A program made the translations under genes and the position numbers. The notes beneath the pieces are model-generated. The model was not told where the DNA came from and did not search any database. It was given only the letters and a program-made list of their open reading frames with translations. Positions 53,769 to 63,450 of a stretch of DNA of 64,000 nt are shown one piece after another. Source of the stretch: Flavobacterium ustbae (lineage in GTDB: Bacteria > Bacteroidota > Bacteroidia > Flavobacteriales > Flavobacteriaceae); contig NZ_RPOC01000006.1 of the NCBI RefSeq assembly GCF_003946915.1, forward strand, positions 186,001 to 250,000, in the 5' to 3' direction. Position 1 is the first letter of the stretch, and every line of letters begins with the position of its first letter.

Positions 53769-55094
53769 TTAAATATATTGGTTGATGATATTTTCAAACA
53801 ATTCTTGTTTACCACTTTGAAGATTTAGTTCTCCATTTTCGTGTGCGATACTATAAAGATCTTTAAGACCTAATTTTCCTTCTGCGAAATCTTTACCTTT
53901 TCCAGAATCGAATGAACTATATCTTTCTTTTCTTAATTTCTCGTATGGAGAAGAAGAAATAATTTTATCTGCAGTCAGTAAAGCTCTTGCAAAAGTATCT
54001 GCTCCGCCAATATGCGCTAAGAAAACATCTTCTAAATCTGTAGAATTTCTTCTAATTTTAGCATCGAAGTTAACTCCACCGCCTTGTAATCCTCCAGCTT
54101 TTAAGAACACCAACATTGCTTCTGTTGTTTCCTGAATGTTATTTGGAAACTGGTCTGTATCCCATCCGTTTTGGTAATCACCTCTGTTTGCGTCGATGCT
54201 TCCTAACATTCCAGCTTTTGCAGCCACTTCCAATTCGTGTTGGAAAGTATGCTGTGCCAAAGTAGCGTGGTTTACCTCGATATTGATTTTGAAATCTTTG
54301 TCTAAACCGTAATTTTTCAAGAAACCAATTGCAGTTGCAGAGTCAAAATCGTATTGGTGTTTAGATGGCTCCATTGGTTTTGGCTCGATGAAGAAAGTTC
54401 CTTTAAAACCTTGCGCTCTAGCATAGTCTCTAGACATTGCTAAAAATTGTGCCATGTGGTCTAATTCTCTTCCCATATCTGTATTCAAAAGAGACATATA
54501 ACCTTCTCTTCCACCCCAGAATACGTAGTTTTCTCCACCTAAAGCGATCGTTGCATCCAAAGCCAGTTTTACTTGTCCACCCGCACGAGCTACCACATTA
54601 AAATCTGGGTTTGTAGCTGCTCCGTTCATAAATCTTGGATTTGAGAAACAGTTAGAAGTTCCCCAAAGCAATTTAATTCCAGAATCTGCTTTTTTCTGTT
54701 TTAGGTAATCTGTAATAAATGCCAAACGTTTTTCTGATTCTGCGAAAGTTGGCCCTTCGTTAATCAAATCGTAATCGTGGAAACAGAAATAATCAAATCC
54801 CATTTTGCTAATAAATTCAAAAGCAGCATCTGCCTTATCTTTTGCAGCCTGATACGGATCTGACGACGCATCCCAAGCAAAATTTTGCGTTCCAGGTCCG
54901 AACGGGTCGCTTCCTTGCCCACAGAAAGTATGCCAGTAAGCGATTGCAAATTTAAAGTGCTCACGCATTGTTTTTCCAGCTACAACTTGGTCTGGATTGT
55001 AATATTTAAACGCTAACGGATTGTCAGATTCCTTTCCTTCAAATTTAATTTGACCAATACCTTTGTAGTATTCTTTATCTCCTAAAACTATCAT
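53769..55094 (-). CDS. xylA: Xylose isomerase
   Basis: The 441-residue protein is full length for class II xylose isomerase and converts D-xylose to D-xylulose in the cytoplasm. Family landmarks are [17 protein letters not shown], the catalytic pair His106/Asp109 in [19 protein letters not shown], metal ligands in [19 protein letters not shown] and [18 protein letters not shown], and the end [12 protein letters not shown]. It is the third gene of a regulator-kinase-isomerase operon, nine bases after xylB. Confidence 0.98.
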   Translation of the reverse strand: MIVLGDKEYYKGIGQIKFEGKESDNPLAFKYYNPDQVVAGKTMREHFKFAIAYWHTFCGQGSDPFGPGTQNFAWDASSDPYQAAKDKADAAFEFISKMGFDYFCFHDYDLINEGPTFAESEKRLAFITDYLKQKKADSGIKLLWGTSNCFSNPRFMNGAATNPDFNVVARAGGQVKLALDATIALGGENYVFWGGREGYMSLLNTDMGRELDHMAQFLAMSRDYARAQGFKGTFFIEPKPMEPSKHQYDFDSATAIGFLKNYGLDKDFKINIEVNHATLAQHTFQHELEVAAKAGMLGSIDANRGDYQNGWDTDQFPNNIQETTEAMLVFLKAGGLQGGGVNFDAKIRRNSTDLEDVFLAHIGGADTFARALLTADKIISSSPYEKLRKERYSSFDSGKGKDFAEGKLGLKDLYSIAHENGELNLQSGKQELFENIINQYI

Positions 55095-55103
55095 TTTGTT
55101 TTC

Positions 55104-56585
55104 TTATTTATTTGTTAATACTAATTCTAATCCTTGTTTCCATTTCTGGTATGCTTTCTCGTATTCTTCTTTATTTTTTAATGGTAAAAATGTCATGACG
55201 TGATCGTTAGTTGTAATTCCAGAACTGAATTTATCGTAATCACCATCTTTTAAACCAACCGCTCTCGCCGCGCCAACTGCTCCGGTCGTATTGTAAATCT
55301 CGATTTCGTGACCAATTAAAGTTGCAACGGTATTGGAGAAAATCTCAGAACGGAAAAGATTATCATTTCCTGCTCTAATGACATTTATAACAGCATTATC
55401 GTCTTTCAGACATTCCATTCCGTACACAAACGAAAACGCAATTCCTTCCAGAGAAGCTCTAAACAAATGTGCACTGCTATGAATATTTAAATTCAAGTTT
55501 AAGAAATGCGTTCCGATCGTTGCATTGTTGAACATACGCTCAGCGCCATTCCCAAACGGAATCACGACAACGCCTTCTGAACCAATTTCGATTTCAGCAG
55601 CTTTCTCGTTCATTGCTTCGTAACTTTCATTTCCCATATTATTACGAAGCCATCTGTACTGAATTCCAGCTCCGTTAATATTCAAAAGTTTACCAACTCT
55701 TGGCGTTCTTAATTCGTAGTTTACGTGAACAAAATTGTTCACTCTTGTACTTTTTCCCGAAGTCGCATCGCTAACTGCATAAAAAACTCCAGACGTTCCG
55801 CCCGTAGCAGCTACTTCACCCGGATGCAAAACATTCAGAGCCAAAGCATTATTCGGCTGATCTCCCGCTCTGTACACAATCGGAATTCCTGCTGGAAGTC
55901 CAGATTCCTGAGCTCCTTTTTCGTTAACAACACCTTGATTTGTAAAGTTTTCTACAATTTTTGGAGTCAAAGAAGTATCAATTCCGTAATATTCTAAAAG
56001 CCAGTCGGCTACTTTATTTTCTTTATAATCCCAAAGCATTCCTTCAGACAAACCATTTTTGGTAGTTGTTACTTCGCCTGTTAATTTCAAAGCGATATAA
56101 TCTCCCGGAAGCATGTATTTGTAGATTTTATTGTAAACTTCTGGTTCGTTTTCTTTAACCCATTTTAGTTTTGATGCAGTGAAATTTCCAGGCGAATTCA
56201 GTAAATGTTCCATACATTTTTCCTGACCAATTTCAGCGTACGCTTTATTTCCAATTTCAACCGCGCGGCTGTCGCACCAAATAATCGAATTACGAAGCGC
56301 ATTCAATTCCTTGTCCACAATCACTAATCCGTGCATTTGATACGAAATACCAACGCCTTGAATTTTAGACGCATCAATATTCGATTCTTTAATCGCTCTT
56401 TTAGTCGCCGTACAAATGTACTCCCACCACATTTCTGGATCTTGTTCTGCCCAATCTGAATGTAGCGAAACAATTTCCATTTCGTTTTGAGGCTCATTCA
56501 AAACGATTACTTTTTTGCCCGTTTCTGCCTCAACGATTGCCGTTTTTACAGAAGAACTTCCAATGTCATATCCTATATAATACAT
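55104..56585 (-). CDS. xylB: Xylulokinase
   Basis: The 493-residue FGGY-family sugar kinase has the N-terminal phosphate segment YYIGYDIGSSSVKTAIV (2-18), the xylulokinase site GVGISYQMHGLVIVD and SIIWCDSRA, and the C-terminal FGGY-like segment SLEGIAFSFVYGMECL. It phosphorylates D-xylulose to xylulose 5-phosphate. It lies four bases after the GntR-type regulator gene and nine before xylA, so all are co-transcribed and probably co-regulated. Other pentulose kinases are similar, but the xylA neighbour settles the substrate. Confidence 0.95.
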   Translation of the reverse strand: MYYIGYDIGSSSVKTAIVEAETGKKVIVLNEPQNEMEIVSLHSDWAEQDPEMWWEYICTATKRAIKESNIDASKIQGVGISYQMHGLVIVDKELNALRNSIIWCDSRAVEIGNKAYAEIGQEKCMEHLLNSPGNFTASKLKWVKENEPEVYNKIYKYMLPGDYIALKLTGEVTTTKNGLSEGMLWDYKENKVADWLLEYYGIDTSLTPKIVENFTNQGVVNEKGAQESGLPAGIPIVYRAGDQPNNALALNVLHPGEVAATGGTSGVFYAVSDATSGKSTRVNNFVHVNYELRTPRVGKLLNINGAGIQYRWLRNNMGNESYEAMNEKAAEIEIGSEGVVVIPFGNGAERMFNNATIGTHFLNLNLNIHSSAHLFRASLEGIAFSFVYGMECLKDDNAVINVIRAGNDNLFRSEIFSNTVATLIGHEIEIYNTTGAVGAARAVGLKDGDYDKFSSGITTNDHVMTFLPLKNKEEYEKAYQKWKQGLELVLTNK

Positions 56586-56589
56586 AACT

Positions 56590-57597
56590 CTATAATGATT
56601 CTCTTAAAATTAATTTTGTCGGCACATAACACTTCGTTTCTTCGTCGTGTGTAATAAATGCCGCTGCTTTGGTTCCCATTTCTTTAAAATCTGTTGATAC
56701 AACCGAAATTCCTTTGTAAATAAATTTCTTCATCGGAGTTTCGTTATAAGACAAAAAGCCTACATCTTTTCCAGGCTCAAAATCTTTCTCTTTGCATTGT
56801 TCTAAAAATTCGCCCAAAATTCGATCGCTTACACTGATATAAGCGATTCCTTTTTCAATCTGAAACTTTTTAGAATCAGTAATAATTTCATTTTCAAAAC
56901 CAAAATCAGTACAGAATTTCTTAAAATATTCGACTGTTTCCCACGGATGATTCGTAAAATCCGGATAAATAAAAACTGTTTTTTTATACTTTTTAAACAA
57001 ATCAACCGCTTCTTTTAGCGCCTCATAAAACGCTTTTCCAAAATCCTGAAAAATGTAATTATTATTCTTTTTCGCCTGAATATTCCAGTCAATCAAAAGC
57101 AGTTTATCATTCGAAATAGATGACAAAGCAGGAGCAATATCCTTGTGGTCAAAATTCATGACCACATATTTATAATACTTCCCAATTCCGTTGTTAATGA
57201 TCGTTTTAAAAACATCAATATTATAATGATGAAATTGAACGTCAACAATTACATTATCCGGCAGATTATTGATAACCGAATGATACAAAACCTCTTTATA
57301 CGCCTTAAAAGTATCCAAAACCAAAAGCACTTTTCTGGTTTCTCCCGCCACATAATACCCTTTATTAGGCACCGAATCAATCACATTCTGATCTTTCAAA
57401 ATCGAATACGCCTTAAAAACCGTATCTCTCGAAAGCTGATACGTTTTGCAAATTACATTTACAGATGGCAGTAAATCTCCCTTCTGCAGAATATTCTCCG
57501 CAATCGCATTTGTAATCCCATCAACCAATTGCTGGTACTTCGGAATATCACTTTCGTGATTAATTATAAATTCAAATTTTTCTTCTTCTTTGAGCAT
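56590..57597 (-). CDS. GntR-family regulator with sugar-binding domain, xylose operon
   Basis: The 335-residue protein has a GntR winged helix (residues 15-85; SDIPKYQQLVDGITNAIAEN, CKTYQLSRDTVFKAYSILKD) fused to a LacI/periplasmic-binding-like effector domain (RKVLLVLDTFKAYKEVLY, GFLSYNETPMKKFIYKGISV). This build is the Bacteroidota AraR/XylR type. It heads the operon with the kinase and isomerase genes, and a duplicated 10-base motif touches its start codon. Xylose or a xylose derivative is the likely inducer. Confidence 0.88.
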   Translation of the reverse strand: MLKEEEKFEFIINHESDIPKYQQLVDGITNAIAENILQKGDLLPSVNVICKTYQLSRDTVFKAYSILKDQNVIDSVPNKGYYVAGETRKVLLVLDTFKAYKEVLYHSVINNLPDNVIVDVQFHHYNIDVFKTIINNGIGKYYKYVVMNFDHKDIAPALSSISNDKLLLIDWNIQAKKNNNYIFQDFGKAFYEALKEAVDLFKKYKKTVFIYPDFTNHPWETVEYFKKFCTDFGFENEIITDSKKFQIEKGIAYISVSDRILGEFLEQCKEKDFEPGKDVGFLSYNETPMKKFIYKGISVVSTDFKEMGTKAAAFITHDEETKCYVPTKLILRESL

Positions 57598-57598
57598 A

Positions 57599-57618
57599 CC
57601 GTTCTGTTCCGTTCTGTT
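57599..57618. promoter_or_regulatory. Direct repeat at the regulator start, possible operator
   Basis: CCGTTCTGTT occurs twice in a row, ending one base before the minus-strand start codon of the GntR-type gene. AGCATA and TATGCT frame the pair as an inverted repeat. Binding here would block translation-start-proximal transcription of the whole xylose operon. Confidence 0.5.
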
Positions 57619-57688
57619 ATGCTAAAGTAGCTAAAATTCTTTTACAAAAAAGTCTTTTTCACATTAAAATTGTTAATTTTTTAATGGC

Positions 57689-57821
57689 AAAATCAATATC
57701 AAAAATCAATATCAAAAATCAATATCAAAGATCAATGGCAAAATTTCAATTACAATTCTAATAGATTAGCACCCTACTTATTCATAATTTATAATTCATA
57801 ATTTATAATTCACAATTCATA
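57689..57821. repeat. Two tandem short repeats
   Basis: A 13-base unit AAAATCAATATCA occurs three times exactly and once diverged (57689-57740). A 14-base unit ATTCATAATTTATA occurs three times (57780-57821), the last copy slightly diverged. Both sit in the 626-base gap between the xylose operon and GH43. Confidence 0.85.
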
Positions 57822-57836
57822 ATTAAAAAAATAATT

Positions 57837-57923
57837 TGGGCGTGTCCCTCCGGGCCGGGCTATCCGTTCCAAGTCCTCGCACTTCCTTCGTCAGGCTCCG
57901 GGCTTTCCTCTTCTATCCCTCAC
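57837..57923. repeat. GC-rich mosaic element in the xylose-locus gap
   Basis: About 87 bases are close to 60% G+C in a genome of about one third. It begins GGGCGTGTCCCTCCGGGCC, contains GGGCTATCCGTTCC, and ends CTATCCCTCACGC. I recall similar starts and ends in repeats scattered in Bacteroidota genomes but cannot check this. A plus-strand open frame through it has no protein-like features and is not called. Confidence 0.5.
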
Positions 57924-58009
57924 GCAAATCGTTTTTCAAAAGATGTGACAGAAACACTATATTTTCAAAAGCCTTCTTACAACATAAATTAATAATCTCA
58001 TTTATAATT

Positions 58010-58162
58010 GCTCCAGCGGAGCAAAATATTTATAGCATATAATATTGCGCGTTGATTTTGAGCTCCAGCGGAGCGACATCTAACACAAAAATATGCTACC
58101 CCTCTGGGGTTCTTCCCTGGTACATGCATTTTATTTCTATAAACATTTCACCCCTCTGGGGT
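58010..58162. repeat. Cluster of small palindromes
   Basis: GCTCCAGCGGAGC occurs at 58010-58022 and 58062-58074, and ACCCCTCTGGGGT at 58098-58110 and 58150-58162. Each type is spaced 52 bases within its pair. The cluster ends about 60 bases from the GH43 stop and may end or process that transcript. Confidence 0.75.
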
Positions 58163-58223
58163 GTCTCCCTTCAAATTTTTAAATTTTATAAACATTAATC
58201 TTTCGGGTTTTATTTCTTTGTGT

Positions 58224-59258
58224 TTAATCAATCAACCTCCTAATCCCATACGGATCAATCGTAATAATAGAACCATCTTCTAAATAATCAATCTTGGTTA
58301 CTTTCATACTTCTTAAATGTGTAACGCCTTTCGACAAACTCGAATCATGATAAAATAAATACCATTCGCCTTCAACCTCACAAATCGAATGGTGCGATGT
58401 CCAACCCACAACCGGATTCAGAATTCTTCCTTGATACGTAAACGGCCCATACGGATTGTCTCCAATTCCATAACAGATAAAATGCGTGTCACCTGTCGAA
58501 TAAGAGAAATAATATTTGCCACTGTATTTATGAACCCACGAAGCTTCAAAAAAACGGCGATCGTTATCGCCTGCAAGAAGCTCATTTCCGTTTTCATCCA
58601 AAATTTTGATTTCTTTCGGCTCTTCATCAAACTCCAGCATATCTTCTCGAAGTCTTGCTACGATTGGCCCTAACTGCTTTTCATTGGCTTTTGGCTCTTC
58701 ATTGTTTTCATCATAAATATTATTTCGGTATTTCTGAAGCTGTCCGCCCCAGATCCCTCCAAAGTAAATATAATGCCTGCCATCTTCGTCTTCAAAAACC
58801 GCCGGATCAATGCTGTAGCTTCCTTTTATCGCTTCTTTTTCTGGAATAAAAGGTCCAACTGGCGAATCACTAATCGCAACTCCTAGCTGAAAAATTCCAC
58901 TGCTGTTTTTGGCGGGGAAATACAGATAATATTTCCCATTTTTACACGCCGCGTCTGGCGCCCACATTTGCTTTTCGGCCCAAGCAACATCATTTACGTG
59001 CAAAGCAATACCATTATCAACGGCTTTAGAAGAAATATCTTCCATCGAAAAAACATGATAATCTTCCATTCCGAAATGGTCGCCATTATCGTTAAACGGA
59101 ATTCCAGCATCGATATCATGAGAAGGATAAATATAGATTTTACCATTAAATACATGCGCCGAAGGATCGGCTGTATAGATATGAGAAACCAAAGGCTTTG
59201 AAATAGCCAACTCGTTAATTTCTTCAAAATTAATATGTTCAATGCTGTCTTCAGGCAT
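58224..59258 (-). CDS. GH43 xylosidase/arabinofuranosidase, cytoplasmic
   Basis: The 344-residue protein has all three GH43 residues: base Asp31 in YTADPSAHVF, pKa modulator Asp151 in SIDPAVFEDEDG, and acid Glu238 in RRFFEASWVHKYSGKYYF. No signal peptide is present. With a sugar symporter gene 26 bases upstream, it probably hydrolyses imported xylo- or arabinoxylo-oligosaccharides inside the cell. Beta-xylosidase versus alpha-arabinofuranosidase specificity cannot be read from the sequence. Confidence 0.93.
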   Translation of the reverse strand: MPEDSIEHINFEEINELAISKPLVSHIYTADPSAHVFNGKIYIYPSHDIDAGIPFNDNGDHFGMEDYHVFSMEDISSKAVDNGIALHVNDVAWAEKQMWAPDAACKNGKYYLYFPAKNSSGIFQLGVAISDSPVGPFIPEKEAIKGSYSIDPAVFEDEDGRHYIYFGGIWGGQLQKYRNNIYDENNEEPKANEKQLGPIVARLREDMLEFDEEPKEIKILDENGNELLAGDNDRRFFEASWVHKYSGKYYFSYSTGDTHFICYGIGDNPYGPFTYQGRILNPVVGWTSHHSICEVEGEWYLFYHDSSLSKGVTHLRSMKVTKIDYLEDGSIITIDPYGIRRLID

Positions 59259-59284
59259 ATTCTTTTGTATGTTTTAAATTAATT

Positions 59285-60718
59285 TTAATTTCTTCTTTCT
59301 TTTAAATCCTGCTCAATCTGCACTTCCATTTTTTTATCGATTTTGTAGAAAAATAATAATCCCACACCAATCAGAAATGGAATAGCAGGAAAAATGCTAA
59401 CCAACAATTTGATTCCGTTTACAGCAGATTCACTCTGGATTCCAGCATTTGCGACATAATGAAACGCTCCTAAAACTAAAGTTGTTAAAGCACCGCCAAT
59501 ACTTAAACCCGCTTTTAAACCAACCATCATCGCAGAAAAAATAATAGCTGTCGCGCGTCTATTATTGAGCCATTCCGAATAATCGGCAACATCTGCAATC
59601 ATTGCCCAAAGAATCGGAATAGTGATACCGTAGAAAAAGCCATGAAGTATTTGAGAGAAAAATATAAGCGAAATGGATGTTGATGGAAAAAAGTAAAAAG
59701 CAATAATAAATAGTGTCGAAATGAATAGAAATATTCCGAATACATTTCGTTTTCCGTATTTATCTGCCAGATTTTTAGACAATGTAATTCCTACAATCAT
59801 AAAAATAATTCCGCCAGCGTTAAAAAGTCCGAATCCTGCAGAAACGGGATCATTCCCAAAATGATTCAAACCAATACTGGAGAGTCGATCCAAAATAGGC
59901 TGAATAAAAAATCCGAGTTGTTTCTTATCTACATAGTTCTCAAAATAATACACATACGAACCGCCTTTCATCGCCAACGTTACAAAAACCAAAGTCGTCA
60001 GCGAAAGCATAATTACCCAAGGTCTATTTTTGATCAAATCCCTTAAATCTTCTTTTACACTTGATTTCTGTTCTGGTTTCGGAATAATTCTTTCTTTAGT
60101 AGTCAAAAAAGTGATTAAAAGCATAATCGTTCCTATAATTGCCAAAGCGGTCATTACTTTTTCAATTCCAACTGCTTTATCACCATTTCCGGCACTTTTT
60201 ATAATGCCCAGCATAAAAACCTGCACAAAAAACTGAGCAAACATTACCGCCACAAAACGGTAAGACGACATACTATTTCTTTCGCCCATATCGCCTGTAA
60301 TTACACCGCTTAAAGCAGAATACGGAAGATTGTTTGCTGCATAAAAAAGCAGTAATAAAGTATAGGTTATTATAGCGTAAGTTACTTTTCCTTGATAAGA
60401 AAAATTAGGAGTTGTAAACGCTAATAAAGCGACGACTCCAAGTGGAATTGCAGTGGCTAAAATCCAAGGTCTGAATTTTCCCCACTTTGTAGTCGTTCTA
60501 TCTGCCAAAACTCCAATTATCGGGTTAAAAACAAAGGCTGCTATCAAACCAACAATCAGCATAATTATGGAAGAATCGGTTGGTGATAATCCGTAGATAT
60601 CGGTATAAAAATAAGCGAGATAAGTCATCAAAGTTTGAAAAACTAGATTGGCTGCCAAGTCTCCTAAGCTGTATCCTATTTTTTCTTTGATAGATAGTTT
60701 TTGTGAAATGTTAGTCAT
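59285..60718 (-). CDS. GPH-family glycoside/pentoside:cation symporter
   Basis: The 477-residue protein has twelve predicted membrane helices and GPH-family landmarks: IGYSLGDLAANLVFQTLMTY, FNPIIGVLADRTTTKWGKFR, the central PWVIMLSLTTLVFVTLAMKG, and VADYSEWLNNRRATAI. Members such as XynB/XylP types import xylosides or other glycosides with a cation. It shares a transcript with GH43 (26-base gap), which fits uptake of short xylo-oligosaccharides across the inner membrane. Confidence 0.92.
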   Translation of the reverse strand: MTNISQKLSIKEKIGYSLGDLAANLVFQTLMTYLAYFYTDIYGLSPTDSSIIMLIVGLIAAFVFNPIIGVLADRTTTKWGKFRPWILATAIPLGVVALLAFTTPNFSYQGKVTYAIITYTLLLLFYAANNLPYSALSGVITGDMGERNSMSSYRFVAVMFAQFFVQVFMLGIIKSAGNGDKAVGIEKVMTALAIIGTIMLLITFLTTKERIIPKPEQKSSVKEDLRDLIKNRPWVIMLSLTTLVFVTLAMKGGSYVYYFENYVDKKQLGFFIQPILDRLSSIGLNHFGNDPVSAGFGLFNAGGIIFMIVGITLSKNLADKYGKRNVFGIFLFISTLFIIAFYFFPSTSISLIFFSQILHGFFYGITIPILWAMIADVADYSEWLNNRRATAIIFSAMMVGLKAGLSIGGALTTLVLGAFHYVANAGIQSESAVNGIKLLVSIFPAIPFLIGVGLLFFYKIDKKMEVQIEQDLKERRN

Positions 60719-60746
60719 TGGTGGTTTTGTGGTTAGTTAGTTTTTT

Positions 60747-60840
60747 CTCCTGCAAGCCTTTTGAAACCTTTTAGATTTGATATTAATATTAAAACTGGTC
60801 AGAATTAATACCTACAAGTTCTGTCCCGAAGATTCGGAAA
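60747..60840. repeat. Diverged copy of the palindromic element
   Basis: TCCTGCAAGCCTTTTGAAACC (split over 60750-60770) and TACCTACAAG near 60811, with TCCCGAAGATTCGG near 60824, repeat in the same order the pieces seen at 27562-27707. The gap 60719-60975 holds this and A+T-rich DNA only. Confidence 0.5.
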
Positions 60841-60975
60841 TGCAAGTTAAATTTAAAACAATCGGTTGTGTAAAATTATACAAAAAAAATATCATGCAAA
60901 TTTACTTTACTCTATTTCAAGAACAAACAAAAAATAATCGATAGCTGAATGTTATAAATGCTTTAAAGATAAATT

Positions 60976-62085
60976 TTATTCTTTTATTGACTTTAGTTCT
61001 AAAACGCTGTTGTACGCTTTTTTGTGTTTCAGTTCAGTATCAAACAATAAAGGATAATTGGTTCTACCCTTTATCGGCCAGTCGTTTAGCCACGATTGTT
61101 TATCGTGAACGCCCCAGAAAGTCACACGGCTGATTTTGTCTTTGTGTTTTAAAAACAATTTAAAAATTGAAGCATAACGTTCTGCGAGTTTGTTTTGTAC
61201 AGAATCTGGAAGTTTTTCAGGATACGGATTCATTTTCGGATTTCCTTCAAAATTCTGGTTCACATCGGCTCCTTTTAAATCCCAAGGATTTGGCAAAACA
61301 GTAATATCCAATTCTGTAAAAGCGACTTTAATTCCTAAAGCTGAATATTCTAAAATACTTTTTTCAATTTCTTCCAAAGACGGACTTTCTAATCGCCAGT
61401 GTCCCTGAATTCCAACTCCGTCCACTTTTCCTCCTTCGGCTTTTATTTTTTTAATTAAAGCAATCGCTCCAGCTCTCTTCGCGGGTTCTTCTATGTTGTA
61501 ATCATTATAATATAAATCTACATTCGGATCTGCTTTTGCCGCTAATTTAAACGCATCAACCAAATATTTTTCGCCCAATGTATTTAAAAAAACCGATTTT
61601 CGTAAAGTTCCATCTTCGTTTAAAGCTTCATTTACAACATCCCATGAATTGATTTTTCCTTTGTATTTAGAAACAATCGTGATAATATGATCTTTCATAA
61701 AAGCTTTCATCTCAGTACTATCAGAAATCTTTTCCATCCATGGCGCCAACTGACTATGCCAGATTAAAGTATGTCCGTGTATGAACATTTTATTCTTTTC
61801 GCCATACGCCACAAATTTATCCGATAAGGTAAAATCGTATTTATCTTTTTGCGGATGCGTGAACATAGATTTCATAATATTTTCGGCCGTAATCGCATTA
61901 AATTCTCTTTTAATCAAAGAATCTTCTTTGCTGTTTTTTTCCTGAATTTGATCGGCGCTTAAAGCAGTTCCTATTAAAAAATCGTTTTTAAAAGCGTCTT
62001 TTAACGAAAGTGTTTCTTTCTCCGATGAACAACCTAATGCAAGCATCGCTGTGAGAGCCAATAAATAAGGTTTTACTAATTTCAT
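60976..62085 (-). CDS. GH10 endo-1,4-beta-xylanase, lipoprotein
   Basis: The 369-residue protein has a lipoprotein signal (LLALTAMLALGCSSEKE, Cys19) and a complete GH10 barrel: FIHGHTLIWHSQLAPWM, acid/base Glu153 in WDVVNEALNEDG, DLYYNDYNIEE, VGIQGHW and nucleophile Glu258 in AFTELDITVLP. It cleaves xylan chains internally and retains configuration. No CBM is attached. Anchored in the outer or inner membrane, it would supply oligosaccharides to the symporter and GH43 downstream. Confidence 0.95.
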   Translation of the reverse strand: MKLVKPYLLALTAMLALGCSSEKETLSLKDAFKNDFLIGTALSADQIQEKNSKEDSLIKREFNAITAENIMKSMFTHPQKDKYDFTLSDKFVAYGEKNKMFIHGHTLIWHSQLAPWMEKISDSTEMKAFMKDHIITIVSKYKGKINSWDVVNEALNEDGTLRKSVFLNTLGEKYLVDAFKLAAKADPNVDLYYNDYNIEEPAKRAGAIALIKKIKAEGGKVDGVGIQGHWRLESPSLEEIEKSILEYSALGIKVAFTELDITVLPNPWDLKGADVNQNFEGNPKMNPYPEKLPDSVQNKLAERYASIFKLFLKHKDKISRVTFWGVHDKQSWLNDWPIKGRTNYPLLFDTELKHKKAYNSVLELKSIKE

Positions 62086-62130
62086 TGTATTGTGGTTTTA
62101 GTTAGTATTCACATTTTGAAATAGGATAAA

Positions 62131-63303
62131 TTACAAACCCAGTTTGTATCCAATTCCCATTTCTAAACCTCGCAATTCTGCCAGTCCTTTTAATCTTCCG
62201 GTTAAGGAATATCCCGGATATGTTGCTGTAGTTTCATCAACTTCATGGAGAAAACCGTGATCTGGACGCATCGGTAAACTGATTTTTGTTTTATTCATTA
62301 CAAGCAGAATCTTCTCTACAATCTTTTCCATTTTGACATCTCCATTCAAATGTTCCGATTCTCTAAAAATAGTTTCGCTTTCGCGGATGGTATTTCGCAA
62401 GTGCAAAAAATGGATTCTATCTTGATAATCGTCAATTATTTTTTCCAGATCATTTTTCGGATCAGCGCTTAGTGAACCAGTGCAATAACATAATCCGTTA
62501 GCCGTAGAAGGAACCGCACAAAAAATCGCTTTCAAATCTTCTTCCGTCGAAACAATTCTCGGCAGTCCTAAAACCGAAAACGGCGGATCGTCTGGATGAA
62601 TTGCTAATTTCTGATCGTTTAGTTCCGCAATTGGTGTTACTTCAGTTAAAAAATAAATCAGATTTTCTCTTAGTTTTTGATTGTCGATTTCGGTATAATC
62701 ATCCAAAAGAGATAAAATCTGCTCCGCCGTAAAATTGATTTTACTTCCCGGCAAGCCGAGCAAAACATTTTTAAACAACAATGCTTTTTCGTCTACAGAC
62801 AATTGATTTCCAAACTGCAGCGCTTTTTCTTTTGCAGCTTCTGAATAATCGTTTTCAGCATTCGGTCTTTTTAAAAGAAAAACATCAAAAAAAGTAAAAG
62901 CATCCTGATTGTATAGTAAAGCTTTGCTTCCGTCTTCATTTATAAAATTATGATTGGTACGCACCCAATCCAGAATAGGCATGAAATTATAGGTTATGAT
63001 TTTGATTCCGCAATCGGCCAGATTCTGCAAACTGATTTTATAATTTTGTATATACTGCAAGTAATTTCCAGAAGCGCGTTTGATTTCTTCATGAACAGGA
63101 AGACTTTCAACCACAGTCCATTCTAGACCTGCATTTCTAATGATTTCCTGTCTTTGCTGAATAGCTTCAACTGACCAAACTTCACCCACCGGAATTTGAT
63201 GCAAGGCCGTTACAATTCCAGTTGCTCCGGCTTGTTTAATATCAATAAGCTTTACGTTGTCATTTGGGCCAAACCAACGCATGGTTTGCTGCATTTTTAT
63301 CAT
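62131..63303 (-). CDS. uxuA: Mannonate dehydratase
   Basis: The 390-residue protein is full length for UxuA and dehydrates D-mannonate to 2-dehydro-3-deoxy-D-gluconate. Landmarks are TMRWFGPNDNVKLIDIKQAG, ITYNFMPILDWVRT, AIHPDDPPFSVLGLPRIVST, LCYCTGSLSA with the metal-binding Cys, IHFLHLRNT and MRPDHGFLHE. It serves glucuronate breakdown, which suits glucuronoxylan side chains from the nearby xylan genes. The upstream SDR probably makes its substrate. The N-terminal MIKM leaves two possible starts two codons apart. Confidence 0.95.
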   Translation of the reverse strand: MIKMQQTMRWFGPNDNVKLIDIKQAGATGIVTALHQIPVGEVWSVEAIQQRQEIIRNAGLEWTVVESLPVHEEIKRASGNYLQYIQNYKISLQNLADCGIKIITYNFMPILDWVRTNHNFINEDGSKALLYNQDAFTFFDVFLLKRPNAENDYSEAAKEKALQFGNQLSVDEKALLFKNVLLGLPGSKINFTAEQILSLLDDYTEIDNQKLRENLIYFLTEVTPIAELNDQKLAIHPDDPPFSVLGLPRIVSTEEDLKAIFCAVPSTANGLCYCTGSLSADPKNDLEKIIDDYQDRIHFLHLRNTIRESETIFRESEHLNGDVKMEKIVEKILLVMNKTKISLPMRPDHGFLHEVDETTATYPGYSLTGRLKGLAELRGLEMGIGYKLGL

Positions 63304-63450
63304 ACGTACTAATTTTTTAATCTCGCAAGAGCGTGGACAAGCAAAGTTCTGTTTCCCGCAGATTAAGCCGATTTTAATCTTTTTAATCCTTTAATCTGTG
63401 GCTTTAAAACCTTTGAATCTTTGAACCTCTGCCCCTTTGAACCTATAAAC

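Noticed and set aside
57836..58042. Small plus-strand gene
   Set aside because: It is an open frame through the GC-rich mosaic repeat and its flank, with no hydrophobic, domain or codon pattern that supports coding.
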